The notes: a model not told the origin generated them from the sequence alone. A stretch of 64,000 nucleotides of DNA from Agarivorans albus (GCF_019670105.1 NZ_AP023032.1:2846972-2910971), one strand, 5' to 3'; shown: positions 45,597-53,463, counted from the stretch's first letter. Made by a program: numbers and translations.

Positions 45597-48467
45597 TTAA
45601 CCTTTCGCTTGTCGCTCCCAAGTTGCCTTTTGAGTAGTCACATCCCAAGAATCAAAGCTCTCGACATAATAATCTCTCGCATCTTCAATGTATTTACGCC
45701 AAATCTCTTTCCCTTCTTTAAAGCGCTCGATACAAAGCTCTTCATCTTCAGATGAGAAAGCCAAACGAGTAAGATAGGTTAAACAAAATGAAGCGCTTCC
45801 TCGCATCAATGCAAAAAACAGCGAATGTTTATTTGCAGAGCTTTGCTGTACAAATCTAAATTGGGTGTTCAGCAAATTTAGAATATCTTGCCAACTCTCC
45901 GTTGGCGCATCTAGAGTACCAAGAAAATGCTCACAATTATCGACAAACTCTTGCTGTTGGTATTGTTCAGAGAATAGTTGATACCAAGTATTGGTTTCAG
46001 AAGTGTATGCGTGTTGCTTTAGCAAGGTTTTCAACGCAATTTTATCAATGCTTTCGCTCAGAATAATGTTTTCACTTAATAACGCTTGTGTACCACCTAT
46101 ATGTGCACCATCACTACAATTAAATACATCCACATCAGCGTACTCAGCAATGGTTTCTTCCATCACCTCGCGCGCAAAGCGAAACTCGTATTTAGTGCTA
46201 ACCCATTCTTGAAAGTTGCCTTTAGCCCTTATTCCGGTTCCATGCTTTGCGTAATTGTACAACTCTTTCCCTGATTTTTCATGAAAGTAAGCGGAGTGCT
46301 TACTATGATGCTGGCTAGGATCCTTGAAGCCTAAGTCAATTCCAAACATGAAAATTTGCTTAAAGCCAAGCTTTAAGGCGTAAGCTAGGGCACTATTTGA
46401 CACTGTAGGATAAGAATAAAGAATATCCTCTAAATCATTAGTCCCTTGAATCGTATCTTGATACATCAGGGTGGCAGCTTCACCACGCTTAAAACATATA
46501 AATGCTTGATTAAACATTGAAACAACGTCGGGGTGAACGCCGTTAACACTAAGCAAGTCAATACCTTTAACCCACTCGGGATCATTTACCTGCTCAATCC
46601 ACTCAACCGTTGCTCTTGTTTGTTCAACTTCTGCGTGAAAATCAGGTTTGATACCCAACTTGTAAAGAGTCTTTAAACAAGTACCACAAGAAATAATAAT
46701 TGCATGATCTTGATGTTGTTTTAAGTGCTCAATATTGTCATCCAGCGATGGTCCATTACCTACGATAAAAACTGGCGTATTTGATAGAGCAGTTGCCACC
46801 TTAGTGCCTTTATGCTTTTTCAAGTGATAGCAGTTTCTTTTAAATGCTTCGTTAGTATGTGAAATATTAAACATTGCATGATCAAAGTACTCACCAATGT
46901 TCATTAATACCCTAAATTGCTCTCGGGTACTGCGGATTGCTTCGTCCATAACACGATGGAAGTAGCTCACATAGAAAAAAGTATATGACAGTATATTTAT
47001 ACCTTGCTGCTGAAGCCGGGTATGTAAATCGTTGAACATGTTACTGCCATCATCACCAATATTTAGATAGATGTTTTGCTCATTGTCTTCAACTTTTTCT
47101 AATATCGCGCTCCAATCGGTCAACATTAAAGAAGCTGTAAAGTAATCAATATTGGGCTCGTACAAAATGAAATAATCGACGTCATGGCCAAGCATGATAG
47201 ATTCTATTTGGTACCCTGCCCCGCAGCCGTACATAATGAAAGAAGGCAAACGCTTGGGTAACTGAGTTCTAGACTCCTGTGGTAAAGCAGATACTAACTC
47301 TTTAAGTTCATCTGAACGTTTGTAATGAATATATGGGCTCGGCTTTCGAAGACTCTTACGCGCATCTAAGGTCTCTAACTTAGGGTTAGAACTATAGTAG
47401 TCAAAGTAAAGCTGGCTTTCATCTTTGGGGCTATTGTTAAACAAACAAACCCCATAGTCTGTATCCAGTAGATTTACTTCACCGCTAGGCATTACAAAGG
47501 GAATCCAACGCTGTTGTTGATAAGTTAAGCACTGCGAGTAGATGTCAGGCATTCTCTCAGCGAAGGCAAGCAAGTTACGTTCTCTGCGAGAGTTTAGCTC
47601 TTCAGACAGCTGGTCGATTTCTTGCTCAGATTTATCGCAACCAAGATAGCGATTAAGTTCAAAGCAGCACTCAAAGCCTCTATCTTCATCTTCATTTGGC
47701 CAACGAATTTTATCAATATTCGAGAAGCTTAAACTGCGTGTTGCAAAACCAAACTCTAGTGCATTAAAAGGAGCGTAATTGTAGTGCTTAAATAAGAAAA
47801 ACTTAGACTGGTCTGTTTCTTCTTGCCACTGCTGCAAAGATTGCAACATCTGTTGATCGGTTTCCCCTGTTATTAAGGTCAATTTACAGTCTTGATTTTG
47901 TAAGTAATTAACAACTCTCAACCAATTGGCACTGTATAAGGAGTCGGCTAAGAGATCCCATTCGGGCTCGATTAACAGTACTCGCCTCCAAGCCTTCATT
48001 TGCAACAATCGATCGATATGCAAACCTAAACCACAGCCCAATATGACCAAACAATCAGACTGTTCATTAACTCCACAATACTGAGTCTTTATACCGGGGT
48101 ATATGTTTTCAATAGTGCCAAAAACATCTCGCCTCTCTATTTCAGCAAACTGATTCTTTGTATCGACCAACAAACCTCTATGTTGAAAATCAGCTAATTG
48201 CTGGTTAACTTGAATCGTAGGAGAAATATCATAAAGAGCGCGACCTTTAGTTACGTTTACAATATTAAGGTGCTTCTTTCGAGTAATAAAAGGTGAATAT
48301 TGAGCCGGAGGGTGACGGTGTAACTTCTCAGCTAACTCAGGAGAGTATTGCGCTAATGCATTAAGATTAATTTGAAACTTTCGTTTGATGACTGGTGTTA
48401 CAGTGGCTTCTATTTTTTGTTGAATTTCATCATCGCCACTAATTTGAAAATCAATATTTCTTAGCAT
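45597..48467 (-). CDS. Maf-type flagellin glycosyltransferase
   Basis: A 956-residue motility-associated factor. The middle holds the DUF115/MptE-like core PVFIVGNGPSLDDNIEHL and ISCGTCLKTLYKLGIKPDFH; the N-terminal region has another Rossmann-like part (LVILGCGLGLHIDRLL, RVLLIEPEWDL). Maf proteins transfer pseudaminic or legionaminic acid to Ser/Thr of flagellin. It sits between the Pse genes and the fliD/fliS/flagellin genes, which fits. The two related nucleotide-binding-like parts (~120-330 and ~400-830) make it one of the larger Maf forms. Confidence 0.88.
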   Translation of the reverse strand: MLRNIDFQISGDDEIQQKIEATVTPVIKRKFQINLNALAQYSPELAEKLHRHPPAQYSPFITRKKHLNIVNVTKGRALYDISPTIQVNQQLADFQHRGLLVDTKNQFAEIERRDVFGTIENIYPGIKTQYCGVNEQSDCLVILGCGLGLHIDRLLQMKAWRRVLLIEPEWDLLADSLYSANWLRVVNYLQNQDCKLTLITGETDQQMLQSLQQWQEETDQSKFFLFKHYNYAPFNALEFGFATRSLSFSNIDKIRWPNEDEDRGFECCFELNRYLGCDKSEQEIDQLSEELNSRRERNLLAFAERMPDIYSQCLTYQQQRWIPFVMPSGEVNLLDTDYGVCLFNNSPKDESQLYFDYYSSNPKLETLDARKSLRKPSPYIHYKRSDELKELVSALPQESRTQLPKRLPSFIMYGCGAGYQIESIMLGHDVDYFILYEPNIDYFTASLMLTDWSAILEKVEDNEQNIYLNIGDDGSNMFNDLHTRLQQQGINILSYTFFYVSYFHRVMDEAIRSTREQFRVLMNIGEYFDHAMFNISHTNEAFKRNCYHLKKHKGTKVATALSNTPVFIVGNGPSLDDNIEHLKQHQDHAIIISCGTCLKTLYKLGIKPDFHAEVEQTRATVEWIEQVNDPEWVKGIDLLSVNGVHPDVVSMFNQAFICFKRGEAATLMYQDTIQGTNDLEDILYSYPTVSNSALAYALKLGFKQIFMFGIDLGFKDPSQHHSKHSAYFHEKSGKELYNYAKHGTGIRAKGNFQEWVSTKYEFRFAREVMEETIAEYADVDVFNCSDGAHIGGTQALLSENIILSESIDKIALKTLLKQHAYTSETNTWYQLFSEQYQQQEFVDNCEHFLGTLDAPTESWQDILNLLNTQFRFVQQSSANKHSLFFALMRGSASFCLTYLTRLAFSSEDEELCIERFKEGKEIWRKYIEDARDYYVESFDSWDVTTQKATWERQAKG

Positions 48468-48494
48468 TTTGTTCCCTAAAAAAGAATAAGCTAG

Positions 48495-48809
48495 CTATAT
48501 ACCATAGGCCTTTTTAATTTTTTCACTTCGCTTAATGGCACCAAGCTTAAGCGAGACATCATCTTTACCTTTTTCACACTCCGTTACAACAGCTTGCATT
48601 ATCTGCAAATGTTTTTTGAGATCTTCAGTTTGAGAGTTTGATAAAGAATCGGCACCAGAGCAAAGGTCTTTCAGAAGAGTCTCGTGCTGAGATAGCAAAG
48701 CTTCCAGCACAGAGACAGCAGATGCCTCTTTTAAGAGCTCACCTTGAATGGTTGTTAACAAGTGTTCAGCTTGAAGTAAACTCTTAGTAAAGTTTAACGC
48801 TTCAGCCAT
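48495..48809 (-). CDS. FliT-like flagellar chaperone
   Basis: A 104-residue helical protein with leucine-rich helices and a basic end (GAIKRSEKIKKAYGI). It follows fliS with no gap, the position held by FliT or the Vibrio FlaI protein. FliT-type proteins chaperone the cap protein FliD. Sequence similarity to classical FliT is weak, so the call leans on position, size and helical character. Confidence 0.65.
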   Translation of the reverse strand: MAEALNFTKSLLQAEHLLTTIQGELLKEASAVSVLEALLSQHETLLKDLCSGADSLSNSQTEDLKKHLQIMQAVVTECEKGKDDVSLKLGAIKRSEKIKKAYGI

Positions 48810-49223
48810 CTACTCGCCGCGCATCTGATAAGCTTGCTGTTTATCAGCCTCGGGGATTTGATCCCATGCAGATTTAATTGGCAGCATAAGTTCGATCACT
48901 TCTTCAACGATTGCAGCGTCATTCGCTATAGATGCTTCAGACAACCTAGTGAGCATGAACTCATAGAGGTCATTTAAGTTTCCAGCTATGTCACCGCCAC
49001 GCTCAAAATCCAGCGTGTTTTTTAACGAGGTTAAGATAGAGGTTGCTTTTGCTAATGGCTTGCCTTTATTTTGATAATCAGCGCGCTCAATGCAGCCTTT
49101 TGCAACAGCAAGGTTTTCTAATGCTGTTTGCATCAAAATCTGAGTAATTCGATGAGGATCAGCGGTCGCAACTTGGTCTTTTACACCCACCTGACGATAC
49201 TGATTAATGCCTTTTTGATACAT
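48810..49223 (-). CDS. fliS: Flagellin export chaperone FliS
   Basis: A 137-residue helical protein with the FliS landmarks YQKGINQYRQVGVKDQVATA, HRITQILMQTALENLAVAKG and IAGNLNDLYEFMLTRL. It binds the flagellin C-terminus before export, and so would handle the two flagellins encoded upstream. It lies 10 bases after fliD on the same transcript. Confidence 0.93.
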   Translation of the reverse strand: MYQKGINQYRQVGVKDQVATADPHRITQILMQTALENLAVAKGCIERADYQNKGKPLAKATSILTSLKNTLDFERGGDIAGNLNDLYEFMLTRLSEASIANDAAIVEEVIELMLPIKSAWDQIPEADKQQAYQMRGE

Positions 49224-49233
49224 ACTTTTTCCG

Positions 49234-50631
49234 TTAACCTAATTGGCCTAAAACGTATTGCATTTGGCTATTAAGACTACCCATTGTCACATCAAAAGCG
49301 GTATATTTCGAACGTAACGTAGACTCATAAGAAGCCATCCTCTCTTCAAAATCCAACATTTGACGCTCTAAGTCTTTCTTTTGACTTTTAACTGAATCTT
49401 CACGGGTAGCTAATACACCACCAGACTGCTCATAGCTTTTCACCGTAGACAAAAAGCTGTCAGCCACACCACCATCCATTGCAAAAAGCTCGCCAACACC
49501 ATCTAGATTAGAGTTAATAGCTTTCTTAAACTCTGTTTCATCAAGCGTTAACAGGCCATCTTCATCCATTTCTATACCAATACCATAAAGAGTTCGCATT
49601 CCTGGAGCAGCGTCATCGTAACCATTAGTAGAAAGGCCACCTAGGCTGTAGCGTAAGGTCCTAAACATCGGGTCACCGCTCAATTCTTTGCGGTTACTGT
49701 TATCATCGCCCTCAGAAACACCGGTTGCTTTAGTATGCTTATCAATTTCTTTGATTACATTATTGTAGGCGTCGATAAATGCTCTAACATTTGCAACTGA
49801 TTCTTCTTCGCTGGGTTGAATATCAAGAGCGACGGCGGATGATGTCACTTTATTGACGTTTATAGAAACACCAGAAATAACATTTTCAAAGGTATTCGTC
49901 GAACTAGTCGCTTCAATACCATCGATAGTGATCCTAGCCGAAGACGCATCAGTAACGTCCATCTTGCCACCAGCATTGGTAAAATTATCTAACTCGGCAT
50001 TCGCTCCAGTATTTGTAACCAGTAGAGTATTTCCATCACCAGTTTCATCTGAGGTCATCGACAAGCGGATTTCCGAACCGGTATCAATTAGGTTTGCAGA
50101 GACACCAAAGTTATCTTCGTGATCATTAATTTGTTCACGTAACTGTTTAAGTGTTGTGCCCGCAGCAACGTCAAGAACCATCGACTCTCCACTAGCAGTG
50201 GAAAAAGTTAATTGTCCGTCGGTAGTTGCTACAACATCATCTTCAGAGGTATATAGTGGTGTTCCACCATTAGCAGTGGCATCAATTGATGTTAAAGATG
50301 AACCTTTAGCAAGCTCTTGAACCTCAATGGCGTAATTACCATTTGTGGCGCTAGTGGCTAGGTCAACAGAAAAAGACTCATTACCTTCACTTTCATTAGT
50401 GGTGGCTGTGCGAGGAAAAAAGGTATCCTGGTTTTGGGCTTTTTCAAGAATCTTACGGAATTCACTAAGAGTAGACTTAATACTACCCACAGCAGACAAA
50501 GTGACCTCTAGTGTAGTTTTAGTCTTTTCAAAGCGAGCATCTTTACCAGCACGCTCAGCATTAATTGACACTTCAATTAATGCTTCTAAATCTAAACCAC
50601 TACCAATACCTGCTGCTGTTATTCCAGTCAT
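49234..50631 (-). CDS. fliD: Flagellar cap protein FliD
   Basis: A 465-residue hook-associated protein 2, which caps the filament tip and assists flagellin folding. The N-terminus ITAAGIGSGLDLEALI and the C-terminal coiled coil (QKKDLERQMLDFEERMASYE and SLNSQMQYVLGQLG) are diagnostic. It follows flaG by 21 bases and precedes fliS. Confidence 0.94.
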   Translation of the reverse strand: MTGITAAGIGSGLDLEALIEVSINAERAGKDARFEKTKTTLEVTLSAVGSIKSTLSEFRKILEKAQNQDTFFPRTATTNESEGNESFSVDLATSATNGNYAIEVQELAKGSSLTSIDATANGGTPLYTSEDDVVATTDGQLTFSTASGESMVLDVAAGTTLKQLREQINDHEDNFGVSANLIDTGSEIRLSMTSDETGDGNTLLVTNTGANAELDNFTNAGGKMDVTDASSARITIDGIEATSSTNTFENVISGVSINVNKVTSSAVALDIQPSEEESVANVRAFIDAYNNVIKEIDKHTKATGVSEGDDNSNRKELSGDPMFRTLRYSLGGLSTNGYDDAAPGMRTLYGIGIEMDEDGLLTLDETEFKKAINSNLDGVGELFAMDGGVADSFLSTVKSYEQSGGVLATREDSVKSQKKDLERQMLDFEERMASYESTLRSKYTAFDVTMGSLNSQMQYVLGQLG

Positions 50632-50652
50632 GAGTCTTTACCTACAAATAAT

Positions 50653-51075
50653 TTAGACCAACTGATCAACAAACAAGCCTGTAGTTTGACCAATCGCATC
50701 TTGAAATTTTCTTAATCGTTCTTCCAATTGGCGATACTCCTCTGTAGGAATTTCGCGAATTAACTCATCAGTACTTCTATTGAGTACTGAAGTAAAAAAT
50801 TGACCATCTCTTTCGTCTACAACAAACTTTACATCTCTATCTTGCACTTCAAGCAACTGGTTAAGCGAGGCTACAACATCTTCAACTTGAGATTTGTCTT
50901 CGTCTTGACGCTTCTCTTTCTCAGCTTGTTGTTGAGCTTTGGCCTTTTCTTGCTCTTTTTGAAGCGATAACTGTGCCACTTCCATCTTGTCAGCAGCACT
51001 TAAGTTTTGCTCCTGACTCTTCTGAAGGTTAGTTGTAACCGTTGAGGTGGATATTGAACTAACATTACTATCCAT
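50653..51075 (-). CDS. flaG: FlaG family protein
   Basis: A 140-residue protein: variable Ser/Thr/Gln-rich N-terminus and the conserved FlaG core VKFVVDERDGQFFTSVLNRS followed by TDELIREIPTEEYRQLEERL. FlaG influences filament length in relatives. It lies 79 bases after flagellin A; a weak hairpin stands between, so it may be reached by readthrough. Confidence 0.88.
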   Translation of the reverse strand: MDSNVSSISTSTVTTNLQKSQEQNLSAADKMEVAQLSLQKEQEKAKAQQQAEKEKRQDEDKSQVEDVVASLNQLLEVQDRDVKFVVDERDGQFFTSVLNRSTDELIREIPTEEYRQLEERLRKFQDAIGQTTGLFVDQLV

Positions 51076-51099
51076 ATTCCAGACTCCTTAAACAAAGCA

Positions 51100-51128
51100 A
51101 GCCACACCTATACAGTATAAGTGTGGCT
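51100..51128 (-). terminator. Hairpin after flagellin A
   Basis: AGCCACAC / GTGTGGCT stem with inner ATAC/GTAT pairing; the following minus-strand TGCTTTGTTT is only modestly T-rich, so this may attenuate rather than stop transcription into flaG. Confidence 0.6.
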
Positions 51129-51154
51129 GCGTATTTCTTCACTATTATTAACGA

Positions 51155-51976
51155 TTAAACTAGAGCTAACGCAGCCTGTGGGCGTTGGTTTGCTTGAGCA
51201 AGAATCGAAGTACTAGTCTGTTGAAGAATCTGAGCTTTAGTTAAGTCAGCAGTTTCTTTAGCAAAGTCAGTATCTTTAATTCGAGAGCGAGCACCAGAGA
51301 TATTCTCTGAAATGTTAGACAAGTTACGAATCGTAGATTGGAAACGGTTTTGAACCGCACCTAATGAAGCTCGTTCAGAGTCAACCAGTTTAATGGCCGA
51401 ATCTAAAGCAGCCATAGCAGCACTAGCACCACCAACAGTAGATACTGATAGTGAAGCCAAGCCTAGGCCTGATGCGCCCCAACCACCTGAACGAGAGATA
51501 TTAACGCTAATATTTTGGCCAGCGTTTGCACCTACTAGGAACGCAGCTGAATAACCGCCGTCAAGAAGGTTAACTCCACCAAACTGAGTTGTGGTAGCAA
51601 CACGGCTCATTTCAAGCTTAAGTTGTGAAACCTCAGCTTGTAGTGCAGCGCGGTCACTAGAGTTGTTAATACCATCTTGAGATTGAACCGCTAACACACG
51701 CATACGCTGCATCATGTTAGTTAACTCGTCCATTGCACCTTCAGCAGTTTGTGCCACTGAGATACCATCTTGAGCATTCATCACAGCACGGTCTAGACCC
51801 TGAATTTGCGATGTCATACGGTTTGAGATTTGTAGACCTGCAGCATCATCTTTTGCGCTGTTAATTCTGAAACCAGAACTTAAGCGTTGATACGCAGTAT
51901 CTAGTGCGTTGCCTGAGCTTGATAGCTGGCGTTGTGCGTTCAATGACGACACATTGGTGTTGACAACTAATGCCAT
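51155..51976 (-). CDS. Flagellin (here flagellin A)
   Basis: A 273-residue flagellin with only the conserved D0/D1 regions and a very short middle: N-terminus MALVVNTNVSSLNAQRQL, then NSAKDDAAGLQISNRM, and C-terminus ending QTSTSILAQANQRPQAALAL. The exposed central part (about 140-190, rich in Ser) is where Maf could attach Pse. The leader has a near-consensus sigma28 promoter. Its ribosome-binding site (AGGAGG) lies in a 15-base sequence that recurs, in antisense sense, inside the predicted RNA at 52336-52531. It shares most residues with flagellin B. Confidence 0.95.
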   Translation of the reverse strand: MALVVNTNVSSLNAQRQLSSSGNALDTAYQRLSSGFRINSAKDDAAGLQISNRMTSQIQGLDRAVMNAQDGISVAQTAEGAMDELTNMMQRMRVLAVQSQDGINNSSDRAALQAEVSQLKLEMSRVATTTQFGGVNLLDGGYSAAFLVGANAGQNISVNISRSGGWGASGLGLASLSVSTVGGASAAMAALDSAIKLVDSERASLGAVQNRFQSTIRNLSNISENISGARSRIKDTDFAKETADLTKAQILQQTSTSILAQANQRPQAALALV

Positions 51977-51979
51977 ATT

Positions 51980-51994
51980 TTGAGCCTCCTAAGA
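51980..51994. repeat. 15-base repeat, copy 1: flagellin A ribosome-binding site
   Basis: TTGAGCCTCCTAAGA on the plus strand; on the flagellin A mRNA it reads UCUUAGGAGGCUCAA, from 18 to 4 bases before the AUG. An exact direct copy lies at 52453-52467. Confidence 0.9.
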
Positions 51995-52122
51995 AATTGT
52001 TCATCCTGATTGAACTATGTCAGGACGACCAAAACCATTTGTTAGTTGTTGAACCCCTGGTCTATGAACCGTAAACCAAGACAACTTTGAAATGGACCAA
52101 AGTTTTAATAACTTCATATTTG

Positions 52123-52149
52123 TTAGCGGCAATGGAGGAAAAAGCTTTA
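52123..52149 (-). promoter_or_regulatory. Sigma28 promoter of flagellin A
   Basis: On the minus strand TAAA, 15 bases, GCCGCTAA: one mismatch to the GCCGATAA -10 consensus. Predicted start near 52115, leaving a leader of about 140 bases. Confidence 0.8.
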
Positions 52150-52285
52150 GAAAAAAAGAGGAAAAAAGCGGAATTTTTTTGCCGCTTTTACGGCAAGCCT
52201 TGTAAACACTGGCCTTAAGCGCCAGAAAAAACTTCTGAACTCTGTTAAAAAACGGTATATTTACGTTGATTGAGTAATAAATAAA

Positions 52286-52301
52286 CGCCAAATTATTGCC
52301 A
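52286..52301 (-). promoter_or_regulatory. Weak sigma54-like element on the minus strand
   Basis: TGGCAATaattTGGC: GG and GC are ten bases apart, but the -12 box is poor. It overlaps the symmetric CCAATTATTGG next to the strong plus-strand promoter and may be chance. Confidence 0.25.
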
Positions 52302-52309
52302 CCAATTAT

Positions 52310-52324
52310 TGGCACGCACATTGC
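52310..52324 (+). promoter_or_regulatory. Consensus sigma54 promoter of the intergenic RNA
   Basis: TGGCACGcacaTTGC matches the -24/-12 consensus at every fixed position and points away from flagellin A, with no protein gene downstream on this strand. Predicted start about 52336. Confidence 0.85.
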
Positions 52325-52398
52325 TTTATTACATTCGCAGCCTGAACCGCTGCGAAAAAAAGGCCAAGTGAGTATGCATCACTTGACCGTATCGCTCG

Positions 52399-52418
52399 AA
52401 ACGATAGGAGATTGAGAG
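52399..52418. repeat. 20-base repeat, copy 1: flgE leader sequence in the intergenic RNA
   Basis: AAACGATAGGAGATTGAGAG on the plus strand. It is identical to the flgE mRNA from -20 to -1 (inverted copy at 62650-62669). It sits in the loop of a stem formed by TCGCTC and GAGCGA. Confidence 0.9.
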
Positions 52419-52452
52419 CGAAACTAAAGCGCTACTTATTATTGGTATGGAA

Positions 52453-52467
52453 TTGAGCCTCCTAAGA
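52453..52467. repeat. 15-base repeat, copy 2: anti-flagellin A segment
   Basis: Exact direct copy of 51980-51994. As part of the plus-strand RNA it can form 15 continuous pairs with the flagellin A ribosome-binding site, plus one flanking G-U. Confidence 0.9.
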
Positions 52468-52493
52468 GTACTAATAGCGCTACTGCAGTCTGA

Positions 52494-52531
52494 GGACGGT
52501 GGATTGAACCCCCACCGTCCTTTCTTTTTTT
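52494..52531 (+). terminator. Plus-strand terminator of the intergenic RNA
   Basis: GGACGGTGG / CCACCGTCC, 9-bp GC-rich stem, 9-nt loop, then TTTCTTTTTTT. The T-run exists only on the plus strand, although the nearest gene end (flagellin B, 52533) is on the minus strand. Confidence 0.85.
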
Positions 52532-52532
52532 A

Positions 52533-53357
52533 TTATCCAAGTAGAGATAGTGCAGCCTGAGGACGTTGGTTTGCTTGAGCCAAGATAGTTGTCGAGGTTT
52601 GCTGAATAATCTGGTTACGTGTTAGTTCAGCAGTCTCTTTTGCAAAATCAGTATCTTTAATTCGAGAGCGTGCCGCAGTTACATTTTCAGAAATGTTAGA
52701 CAAGTTACGAATGGTTGATTGGAATCGGTTTTGAACAGCACCAAGCTCCGCACGCTTACCGTCAATTTGCTTAATTGCAGAGTCAATAGCTGTCATAGCT
52801 GCACTTGCGCCACCAACTGTAGATACCGACAATGCACCTAAACCTAAACCAGATGTACCCCACCCTCCAGTACGAGAGATATTTACACTGATGTTTTGAC
52901 CGGCATTTGCACCAACCAAGAAACTCGCCGAGAAAGTACCATCAAGTACATTCACGCCACCAAATTGAGTGGTTGTAGCAATTCGGCTCATTTCAGCTTT
53001 AAGTTGAGAAACCTCTTGCTGCAATGCGATACGGTCATCTGAGTTGTTAATACCATCTTGTGATTGGATGGCTAATACACGGATGCGCTGTAAAGAGTTA
53101 GTTATTTCGTCCATCGCACCTTCAGCTGTTTGCGCTAATGAAATACCATCTTGAGCATTCATTACTGCACGATCCAGACCTTGAATTTGCGAAGTCATAC
53201 GGTTTGAAATTTGAAGACCAGCGGCATCATCCTTTGCACTATTAATACGCAAACCAGATGATAAACGTTGGAATGAAGTGTCTAATGACCAGCCAGACTG
53301 CGTAAGTTGGCGTTGAGCGTTAATAGACGACACATTAGTATTTACGTATAAAGCCAT
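52533..53357 (-). CDS. Flagellin (here flagellin B)
   Basis: A 274-residue flagellin close to flagellin A: start MALYVNTNVSSINAQRQLTQ, core NSAKDDAAGLQISNRMTSQI and end QTSTTILAQANQRPQAALSL. The short centre keeps the same Ser/Thr-containing segment. GATAGGAGAAATATC precedes the ATG; its 9 bases GATAGGAGA also occur in the flgE leader. It has a sigma28 promoter upstream and a long 3' UTR that may be regulatory. Differences between the two flagellins are spread through the chain, so they are old paralogues rather than a fresh copy. Confidence 0.95.
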   Translation of the reverse strand: MALYVNTNVSSINAQRQLTQSGWSLDTSFQRLSSGLRINSAKDDAAGLQISNRMTSQIQGLDRAVMNAQDGISLAQTAEGAMDEITNSLQRIRVLAIQSQDGINNSDDRIALQQEVSQLKAEMSRIATTTQFGGVNVLDGTFSASFLVGANAGQNISVNISRTGGWGTSGLGLGALSVSTVGGASAAMTAIDSAIKQIDGKRAELGAVQNRFQSTIRNLSNISENVTAARSRIKDTDFAKETAELTRNQIIQQTSTTILAQANQRPQAALSLLG

Positions 53358-53436
53358 GATATTTCTCCTATCTATATCTTAACCATTTATAGGTTGTATT
53401 AGTTGTCAGTTATTTTATGTTTCTGACTTACCCTAT

Positions 53437-53463
53437 ATAACGGCAGCGCTTCAATATTCTTTA
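53437..53463 (-). promoter_or_regulatory. Sigma28 promoter of flagellin B
   Basis: On the minus strand TAAA, 15 bases, GCCGTTAT. Two mismatches to GCCGATAA, spacing exact. Predicted start near 53429, leader about 70 bases. Confidence 0.75.

Larger units (their letters stand above)
52336..52531 (+). ncRNA. Candidate sigma54-dependent small RNA between the flagellin genes
   Basis: About 196 nt, from the predicted start to the end of a strong terminator. Stem-loops in order: CGCAGC/GCTGCG right at the 5' end (52336-52354); GGCCAAGTG/CACTTGACC (52362-52387); TCGCTC/GAGCGA (52392-52421), whose loop holds a copy of the flgE ribosome-binding site; AGCGCTA/TAGCGCT (52428-52481), whose 40-nt loop holds 15 nt complementary to the flagellin A ribosome-binding site; and the terminator GGACGGTGG/CCACCGTCC (52494-52520) followed by TTTCTTTTTTT. 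No convincing coding frame. The promoter, 5' hairpin and terminator fit one RNA. Expected role, by inference: hold back flagellin A translation while sigma54-dependent hook genes are active. Confidence 0.75.
52355..52532 (-). ncRNA. Flagellin B 3' UTR / candidate antisense RNA to flgE
   Basis: After the flagellin B stop the minus strand continues for about 178 nt to a clear terminator: GGTCAAGTG/CACTTGGCC stem (one G-U pair, 52363-52387) followed by seven T. The first hairpin after the stop lacks a T-run on this strand, so transcripts should read through. Within this 3' UTR, CTCTCAATCTCCTATCGTTT is exactly complementary to the 20 nt just before the flgE AUG. It is also complementary to the plus-strand RNA over its whole length. 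It may act as a 3'-UTR-derived RNA made when sigma28 is active; no separate promoter was seen. Confidence 0.6.

Noticed and set aside
52001-52321. 106-residue open frame on the minus strand before flagellin A
   Set aside because: Covers the flagellin A leader and its sigma28 promoter, has no Shine-Dalgarno sequence and reads like untranslated AT-rich DNA.
52447-52560. Short plus-strand frame (37 codons, starting MELSLLRVLIALLQ) in the intergenic RNA
   Set aside because: No ribosome-binding site at a usable distance, and the frame runs through the terminator into flagellin B; the base-pairing segments explain the sequence better.
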